Assembly: GCA_026874595.1 (NCBI GenBank)
Contig: CM049309.1
Span: 1,152,076 to 1,216,075 of the forward strand
DNA: 64,000 nt
Origin: Sipunculus nudus
Taxonomy: Eukaryota; Annelida; Sipuncula; Golfingiida; Sipunculidae
Direction: 5' to 3'
Positions 55,823 through 64,000 of this stretch are shown here, piece after piece. The notes under the pieces were generated by a model. It worked only from the letters and a program-made list of their open reading frames with translations. It was not told the origin of the DNA and did not search any database. The stretch's first letter is position 1, and each line of letters begins with the position of its first letter. The translations under genes were made by a program, and so were the position numbers.

Positions 55823-58730
55823 AAGTGACCCATGGGTCATGACGCTCAAATGACTGGGAAGAGATTTGCCAAAGGAAATTTTATCATCTGAATGGTAGTA
55901 TATAGCCATTCATTTGAAGCATCAAACAGATTAACCAACAGGCCAAGATTGTGACTGTATATATATATCTAAAAAATACAGATAAAATGCATAAAAATAC
56001 AGAAAAAATACAGGTGGTTCCACCAGTCTGCAGAAACTAATAAAAACACTTAATGGTCAATATCCATGCAAAGAATCATGGTGAACCCTGCATTAGTTGT
56101 TCAGATACTTCAGCTTTTGTATCAAATTTTCCATTATTCTGAGGGATACTTCAGAGTCCTATAGCTTGAAGGATATGGGTAACAGAGATCTAATTTCAGG
56201 TTTCCACAGACACTTTTCATGGGCCTTCTTGCATGACAAGAATGATGATTCTAAGTCCTGTTGTTACAATTTGTGCCACGTTAACAGATGACAGCATTCT
56301 TAAAGGTCTCAAAAATAGAGAAAAAATTCGTAAAAAAACCTGAACAAATACAGGTGGTGCCACCAGTCTGCAGAAACTGATGAAACACTCAATAATCAAT
56401 ATCTATGCAAAGAATCATGGTGATCTCTGCATTAGTTGTTCAGAAACTTCAGCTTTTGTATCAAATTGTCCATTATTCTGAGGGATACTTCGGAGTTCTA
56501 TAGCTTGAAGGATATGAGTAACAGAGACCTGATTTCAAGTTTCCATGGAGACTTTTCATGGGTCTCCCAGTGTGTCAAGAATGAAGATTCTAGGTCCAGT
56601 TGTTATGATTTGTGCCCTGTTAACAGATGTTCATATCAATAAAGGTCTCAAAAATAGAGAAAAAAATTTGTAAAAAAAACCCAAACAAATACAGGTGGTG
56701 CCACCAGTCTGCAGAAACTGATGAAACACTCAATAATCAATATCTATGCAAAGAATCATGGTGATCTCTGCATTAGTTGTTCAGAAACTTCAGCTTTTGT
56801 ATCAAATTGTCCATTATTCTGAAAGATACTTGAAGAATATGAGTAACAGAGACCTGATTTCAAGTTTCCATGGAGACTTTTCATGGGTCTCCCAGTGTGT
56901 CAAGAATGAAGATTCTAGGTCCAGTTGTTATGATTTGTGCCCTGTTAACAGATGTTCATATCAATAAAGGTCTCAAAAATAGAGAAAAAAAATCGTAAAA
57001 AAACCCAAACAAATACAGGTGGTGCCACAAGTCTGCAGAAACTGATGAAACACTCCATGATCAATATTGATCCAAACAATTATGGTGATCGCTGCATTAG
57101 TTGTTCAGATACTTCAGCTTTTGTATCAAATTTTCCATTATTCTGAGCTGTACTTTGGAGTGCCATACCTCAAAGGACATGGGTAACAGAGACCTAATTT
57201 CAGGTTTCTATGGAGACTTTTCATGGGTCTCCCTGTGTGTCAAGAATGAAGATTCTAGGTCCAGTCGTTATGATTTGTACCCTGTTGACAGATAACTACA
57301 TCCTTAAAGGTCTCAAAAATAGAGAAAAAAAATTGTAAAAATTTGAAAAAATACAGGTGGCATCACCAGTCTGCAGGAACTGATGGAACACCTCTTGATA
57401 AATATGTATGCCAAAAATCATGACCATCAGTTTTGTAGTTATTGAGATGTTGCAGTTGGTTTTACCAAATTTTTCATTATTCTGGGGGAAATTGGGAGCC
57501 CCACAGCTCAAAGGATATGGGTAACAGAGACCTTATTTCAGGTTTCCGTGGAGACCTTTCATAGGTCTCTAACTGTGTCAGGAATGAAGATTCTAGGTTC
57601 AGTCTTTACAATTTGTGCCCTGTTGACAGATGTTCACATTTTTAAAGGTCTCAAAAATAGCGAAAAACAATTCGTAAAAAATCAGGTGGCTCCACCAGTG
57701 TGCATGAAGTGATGAAACTTTTCATGATCAATATTTATGCAAAAAATAATGACCATCAGTGATGTAGTTAATGAGATATTGAAGTTTATGTATGAAATTT
57801 TTTACTATTCTGGGGGGGGGGGGGGTACTTTGGGGCCCCATAGCTTGAAAGATATGGGTAACAGAGAACTAATTTCTGGTTTCCATGGAGACTTTTCATA
57901 GGTCTCTCAGTGTGTCAAGAATGAAGATTCTAGGTCCAGTTGTTATGATTTGTGCCAGGTTAACATATGTTTACATTTTTAAAGGTCTCAAAAATACAGA
58001 AAAAAATTCGTAAAAAATCGAAAAATACAGGTGGCACCACCAGTCTGCAGGAAGTGATGAAACTTCTCATGATCAATATGTATGCAAAAAATCATGACAA
58101 TCAGTGATGTAGTTAATGAGATATTGAAGTTTTTGTATGAAATTTTTTACTATTCTTGGGGGGGGTACTTTGGGGCCCCATAGCTTGAAGGATATGAGTA
58201 ACAGAGACCTAATTTCTGGTTTCAATGGAGACTTTTCATAGGTCTCTCAGTGTGTCAAGAATTAAGATTCTAGGTCCAGTCTTTACTATTTATGCCCTGT
58301 TAACAGATGTTCACATTTTTAAAGGTCTCAAAAAAGAGAAAAAAATTCTTAAAAAATAAAAAAATACAGGTGGCACCACCAGTCTGCAGGAAGTGATGAA
58401 ACTACTCCTGATCAATATGTATGCAAAAAATCATGACCATCAGTGATGAAGTTAATGAGATATTGAAGTTTTTGTATGAAATTTTTGAATATTCTGGGGG
58501 GGTACTTTGAGGCCAAATAGCTCTAAGGATATGGGTAACAGAGACCTTATTTCTGGTTTCCAAGGAGATTTTTCATGGACCTCTCAGAATGTAAAGTTAC
58601 AAGATTCTAGGTCCAGTGGTTATGATTTGTGCCAGGTTAACGGACAGACGGACGGACGGACAGACAGACCACGGACAAAGAGTGATCGCTATAGCGCAGA
58701 TGACTTACAGTCAGCTGAGCTAAAAATAAA
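55823..58730. mobile_element. Element with 340-bp tandem core, uninterrupted copy
   Basis: Left end AAACAAGTGACCCATGGGTC, left arm, about eight core units of roughly 330-340 bp (starts near 56012, 56353, 56695, 57018, 57356, 57685, 58030, 58370), then a GGACAGACGGACGGACGGAC segment and the right-end hairpin CAGTCAGCTGAGCT near 58710-58722. Core palindromes are diverged (GGTGGTGCCACC, GGTGGCACCACC). A run of 14 G at 57812-57825 is inside one unit. The left arm is the empty-site reference for the Helitron at 33220. No protein encoded. Confidence 0.75.
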
Positions 58731-59728
58731 GGAATGAAAGCATGTTTTTTGTACAGCCTTTTTGATTGGTCCTGGTGACTCACATTCATGAGGCATATTT
58801 TATAATTCCATAAAATGTAAAAACTTTATTAAAAGGGGCTGTGATGTAAAGACCACTTTGACAGTGTATGTTATAATCCTACATACTATAAAAACTTTAT
58901 TAAAAGGGACTGTCATGTTAAGATGACTTGACAATTTTTACTGTACCACAGTGACTGAGTAAATGGCATGTTTACACCTTGCCAAGTAGGGTGTGGTTAT
59001 AAATAGCCTGGACAGGTGAAGTGTGATTACCCCCCACCCGCCACCCCCCCCACCCCCCCCACCCCCCATGCAGATGGGATTAACAAGTTTGGCTCAAGAC
59101 AATTAACTAGCTAAATTGCCATTTTTAATCAACCCTATGAATAATAATTTAACAACTGATTACAAACTTTAAGGCAAATGTAGTTAAAAGGTCTTCCATA
59201 TTTTGCCATAGGTACCTGTCATAATAATAAGATTATTTTGAAGTTATGAGTGTTGGCCTGGCAGCAGAACATTTTTGTAGTTATAATGTATTTGAATTGA
59301 TGTAAGCAAAGCCAGCTAGAGATCTCAGACCTTTGTGATCTCTGCCCACACCAAGTTGGACCACTTAATACAAACTAGGACCACTGCATTGACGACCTCT
59401 GATCATTTCTGACCTCACTAGGACTCATGATTTCATTTTGAAATATATATGTTCTGTTGACAAACCATTTTGAGACTTATTGTTTGATTAAAAAAAGCCT
59501 TGCTTAGTCCCAACGTAACTATTACTTCTCTCTCTCTCTCTCTGATTCAAACTTTGTTGCATTATATTTATAATCATAATTTATATAAAGCTGTAATTAG
59601 CCAACAGTCTACAGTGTGTGTATTTGTTCGTGTATTAAAGTATATGTATCATAATGTAAGTGTGAAAAACTGGAGTAAAGACAGATAGACAGAAAAAAGG
59701 AAAAAAAGAAGGAAAAAATGACAGAAAA
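58731..59728. other. Upstream intron with C-rich and CT tracts
   Basis: A short duplication (TAAAAACTTTATTAAAAGGG at about 58830 and 58887), a C-rich tract at about 59030-59067 with several C runs (G-quadruplex potential on the minus strand), and a CT repeat at about 59526-59543. No gene seen. Confidence 0.6.
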
Positions 59729-62700
59729 CTAGATGTGTCGGAACGACACGAATGCCCCCGCCTGGGGCAAATTAGAAACATTTGTAAAATTTTGAAAAAT
59801 TTTTTAAGTTCAGGAGGTGTCGTATGGTCAAAAGTAGGTCAACATGGGCAAAATGCAAACTCGATCTGTAACTGGTCATTATGAAGCAACACACCAAAAA
59901 TCATGCCAGTATATGCAGGCATTGTGAAAAAAGTCCATACATGAGCATTTTCCATAAAAATTTCTGTCTTTCATGAAACTTTCTATGTTTAGGAGCCGTA
60001 AAACAATCAAAAGTAGGTCAACCGGGACGAACGCGAACTCGATCTGTAACTGTCATTATCTACCCACACATAAAAAATCAGGGTGATATCTCCAGGCATT
60101 GAGGAAAAAAAGTCAGTACATATGCATTTGTTATGAAAATTTCTATTTTTCATGAAACTTTCTATGTTCAGGAGCAGTCAAATGGTCAAAAGTAGGTCAA
60201 CTGGGACAAAACAAGAACTTGATCTGTAACTGGTCATTATCTGCCTACACACCAAAAATCAGGCCCGTATCTGCAGGCACTACGAAAAAAAGGCCATACA
60301 TGTGCACTTTTTTATGAAATTTTCTATGTTAGAGCACAGTCAAACGGTCAAAAGTAGGTCAACTGGGACGAAACACGAACTCGATCTGTAACTGGTCAAT
60401 ATCTGCCCACACACCAAAAATCAGGCCAATATCTGCAGGCATTGCGAAAAAAAATCTGTACATGTGTATTTGTCATGAAATTTCATATTTTTCATGAAAT
60501 TTTCTATGTTCAGGAGCCTTAAAACAATCAAAAGTAGGTCAACCGGGACGAAACGTGAACTCGATCTGTAACTGGTCTATATCTGCCAATACATAAAAAA
60601 TCAGGCCAATATCTGCAGGAATTGCGAAAAAAGTCCGTACATGTGTATCTGTCATGAATATTTCTATTTTTCATGAAATTTTTTAAGTTAAGGAGGCGTA
60701 AAACGGCCATAAAACAGTCAAAAGTATGTCAACTGGGACGAAACACGAACTCGATCTGTAACTGGTCAATATCTGCCCACACACCAAAAATCAGGCCAAT
60801 ATCTGCAGGCATTGCGAAAAAAGTCCGTACATGTGTATTTGTCATGAAATTTCATATTTTTTATGAAATTTTCTATGTTCAGGAGCCGTAAAATGGTCAA
60901 AAGTAGGTCAACCGGGACGAAACGCGAACTCGATCTGTAACTGGTCTATATCTGCCAACACACCAAAAATCAGGCCAATATCTGCAGACATTGTGAAAAA
61001 AGTTCGTACATGTGTATCTGTCATGAATATTTCTATTTTTCATGAAATTTTCTAAGTTAAGGAGGCGTGAAACCTTCAAATTTAGGTCAACCAGGACGAA
61101 ATGCGAACTCGATCTGTAACTGGTCATTATCTGCCCACACACAAAAAATCAGGCCAATATCTGCAGGCATTGCGAAAAAAAGTCCGTACATGTGTATTTG
61201 TCATGAAAATTTCTATTTTTCATGAAATTTTCTAAGTTTAGGAGCCGTAAAACAGTCAAAAGTGGGTCAACTGGGACAAAATGCGAACTCGATCTGTAAC
61301 TGGTCATTATCTGCCTACACACCAAAAATCAGGCCAATATCTGCTGGCATTGCGAAAAAAAGTCCGTACATGTGTATTTGTCATGAAAATTTCTATTTTT
61401 CATGAAATTTTCTAAGTTTAGGAGCCGTAAAACAGTCAAAAGTAGGTCAACCGGGACGAAACGCAAACTCGATCTGTAACTGGTCTATATCTGCCCACAC
61501 ATAAAAAAAAATAAGGCCAATATCTGCAGGCATTGCGAAAAAAAGTCCGTACATGTGTATTTGTCATGAAATTTCATATTTTTATGAAATTTTCTATGTT
61601 CAGGAGCCGTAAAATGGTCAAAAGTAGGTCAACGGGATGAAACTCGAACTCGATCTGTAACTGGTCTGTATCTGCCCACACACCAAAAATCAGGCCAATA
61701 TCTGCAGACATTGTGAAAAAAGTCCGTACATGTGTATCTGTCATGAATATTTCTATTTTTCATGAAATTTTCTAGGTTAAGAAGGCGTAAAACGTTCAAA
61801 AGTAGGTCAACCGGTACGAAATGCGAACTCGATCTGTAACTGGTCATTATCTGCCCACACACAAAAAATCAGGCCAATATCTGCAGGCATTGCGAAAAAA
61901 AGTCCGTACATGTGTATTTGTCATGAAAATTTCTATTTTTCATACAATTTTCTAAGTTTAGGAGCCGTAAAATGGTCAAAAGTAGGTCAACCGGGACGAA
62001 ACGCGAACTCGATCTGTAACTGGTCTATATCTGCCAACACACCAAAAATCAGGCCAATATCTGCAGACATTGTGAAAAAAGTTCGTACATGTGTATCTGT
62101 AATGAATATTTCTATTTTTCATGAATTTTTCTAAGTTAAGGAGGCGTGAAACCTTCAAAATTAGGTCAACCAGGACGAAATGCGAACTCAATCTGTAACT
62201 GGTCATTATCTGCCCACACACAAAAAATCAGGCCAAAATCTTCAGGCATTGCAAAAAAAGGCCGTACATGTGTATTTGTCATGAAAATTTCTATTTTTCA
62301 TGAAATTTTCTAAGTTTAGGAGCCGTAAAACAGTCAAAAGTGGGTCAACTGGGACAAAATGCGAACTCGATCTGTAACTGGTCATTATCTGCCTACATAC
62401 CAAAAATCAGGCCAATATCTGCTGGCATTGCGAAAAAAAGTCCGTACATGTGTATTTGTCATGAAAATTTCTATTTTTCATGAAATTTTCTAAGTTTAGG
62501 AGCCGTAAAACAGTCAAAAGTAGGTCAACCGGGACGAAACTCAAACTCGATCTGTAACTGGTCTATATCTGCCCACACACCAAAAATCAGGCCAATATCT
62601 GCAGGCATTGCGAAAAAAGTCCGTACATGTGTATTTGTCATGAAATTTCATATTTTTATGAAATTTTCTATGTTCAGGAGCCGTAAAATGGTCAAAAGTA

Positions 62701-63252
62701 GGTCAACGGGATGAAACTCGAACTCGATCTGTAACTGGTCTATATCTGCCCACACACCAAAAATCAGGGCAATATCTGCAGACATTGTGAAAAAAGTCTG
62801 TACATGTGTATCTGTCATGAATATTTCTATTTTTCATGAAATTTTCTAGGTTAAGAAGGCGTAAAACGTTCAAAAGTAGGTCAACAAGGACGAAATGCGA
62901 ACTCGATCTGTAACTGGTCATTATCTGCCCACACACAAAAAATCAGGCCAATATCTGCAGGCATTGCGAAAAAAAGTCCGTACATGTGTATTTGTCATGA
63001 AAATTTCTATTTTTCATACAATTTTCTAAGTTTAGGAGCCGTAAAACGGTCAAAAGTAGGTCAACCGGTACGAAACGCGAACTCGATCTGTAACTGGTCT
63101 ATATCTGCCCACACACCAAAAAATCAGGCCAATATCTGCAGGCATTGCGAAAAAAAGTCCGTACAACTGTTTGATTTCAGAATGATGGAAGGACGGAAGG
63201 ACGGACATTGGTAAAACTATATGCCCCGGCCTCTTTGTAGCAGGGGCATAAA
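59729..63252. mobile_element. Element with 180-bp tandem core, about 19 units
   Basis: Left hairpin GTGTCG-GAA-CGACAC (59735-59749) followed by ATGCCCCCGCC. The core is about 19 units of 179-180 bp with GAACTCGATCTGTAACTGGT and AAAATCAGGCCAATATCTGC. Then GGAAGGACGGAAGGACGGAC and a right-end hairpin TATGCCCC (63220-63227) with GGGGCATA (63243-63250). A 1074-bp higher-order period (six units) is seen (61629 recurs at 62703). Architecture is like Helentron-associated (HINE-type) elements known from bivalves; the assignment is inference. No Rep/helicase frame. Confidence 0.75.
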
Positions 63253-64000
63253 AAGAGAGAAAGAAAGAGAGAAAAGGAAAGCAAAAAAGGGGGAATAATG
63301 AAGATAGAGAAGATGATGCCCAAGAGAACATAAAGAGTTTGACAGAAGTAAGATCCTCTTTAAAATACATGGGTCATCTTAGTTTAATATTCCCAATGTG
63401 TATTATTAACAGAACCTCATATATTTCATAAAGCTTTAAGCAGTAAGAACATCATTTGAATAGTTCTGAAACCATGGTTGGAAATCATAGTAGCCCAATC
63501 TGAAGTGATCTGTGATGGCATTGACCCAATAGAAAGAGACCTGAGTTAGTCGGTCCAATGTTCCAAGACAGTAATGGTTCAATCTGAAATGGTCAGACTT
63601 CATGAGAGCTGAGATCACAAAAGTCTGAGATCTCCAGGTACCATCTGTTAAGGGGATGATTTTAACTGTTCAGTGGACAAAAAGTTTCTGGTGTCCTCTC
63701 CAGAGGGGTAATTAATGAAGTAAAAATGTTTGGTCTTCTTGAAGACTGTACATTATATAGGGTGTCTGCCCCAGAGGAGTGTCCACAGGACAGGGTTTCA
63801 CTGGATAAACTTGAAACTAATGAAATCCATTCACAAAACAATCTATACTCTCTTATATTCTCTGCTTACTGGATTTCAACTCCTTTAAATCATGAAAAGA
63901 AAAACAGCTGATATACCAGGAAGAAAATGGAAATTTTTGTGGCAAGGGCAAACCAAATGTACAATTAATTTAAATAACTTGAGGCAAAGAAGGACTTTAC
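63253..64000. other. Right edge, no supported gene
   Basis: A GA-rich tract follows the element end. The remaining frames (63436-63618 on -, 63726-63911 on +) show no recognisable domain, and no WDR36 exon upstream of exon a was found here. The next WDR36 exon must lie further right. Confidence 0.5.

Noticed and set aside
63050-63370. 106-codon minus-strand frame crossing the 180-bp-core element end
   Set aside because: Most of it is antisense core unit and element terminus followed by a GA-rich tract; it is low-complexity with no domain.
51862-64000. Further WDR36 exons upstream of exon a
   Set aside because: All frames on the minus strand were compared with the expected family sequence; none fits, and the region is repeat or AT-rich sequence.
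1-64000. tRNA, rRNA or snoRNA genes
   Set aside because: No T-arm consensus with flanking stems, no rRNA-like stretch and no convincing box C/D or H/ACA pair was noticed by eye; a covariance-model scan would be needed to exclude them.

Overview
This window is eukaryotic nuclear DNA. It is AT-rich, its genes are split by introns, and most of it is tandem or interspersed repeat. The repeat families (Helitron-type elements with a tandem core, a GACA/GACG-like simple repeat and hairpin ends) and the protein similarity suggest a lophotrochozoan, probably a bivalve or other marine mollusc. The species is inference, not something the sequence proves.

Two genes can be supported, lying tail to tail. 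On the + strand, 5621-5800 is the last coding exon of a gene that enters from the left edge. Its protein is not recognised and its 60 codons (59 residues plus stop) form an acidic tail. On the - strand, ten exons between 51861 and 7909 join in one frame (1374 bases, 457 residues plus stop). They encode the C-terminal half of WDR36, the homologue of yeast Utp21, a UTP-B subunit of the small-subunit processome that acts in nucleolar 18S rRNA maturation. All nine introns have GT..AG ends with matching phases. The 5' exons lie beyond the right edge; no further exon was seen from 51862 to 64000.

Layout: 1-5391, 59-bp satellite in an intron of the + gene; 5474-5620, a 53-bp repeat running into the 3' splice site; 5621-5800, last exon; 5801 to about 7060, its 3' UTR with three RFX X-box-like palindromes; 7909-51861, the visible part of WDR36. 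Its introns hold minisatellites of 36, 29, 62, 41/23, 39, 50 and 20 bp and several interspersed elements. The upstream intron, from 51862 to the right edge, holds 44-, 53/95- and 25-bp arrays, a 340-bp-core element and a 180-bp-core element.

The most unusual signal is the relation between minisatellites and splicing. Several arrays touch real splice sites or carry splice-site-like motifs in every unit in the sense of the host gene. The 20-bp array shares 13 bases with the 5' splice site it abuts, and four other WDR36 intron arrays carry AG|GTA in most or all units. A second clear result is a non-autonomous Helitron (33220-34117) nested in another element, with a related empty site near 55.99 kb showing precise A|T insertion.
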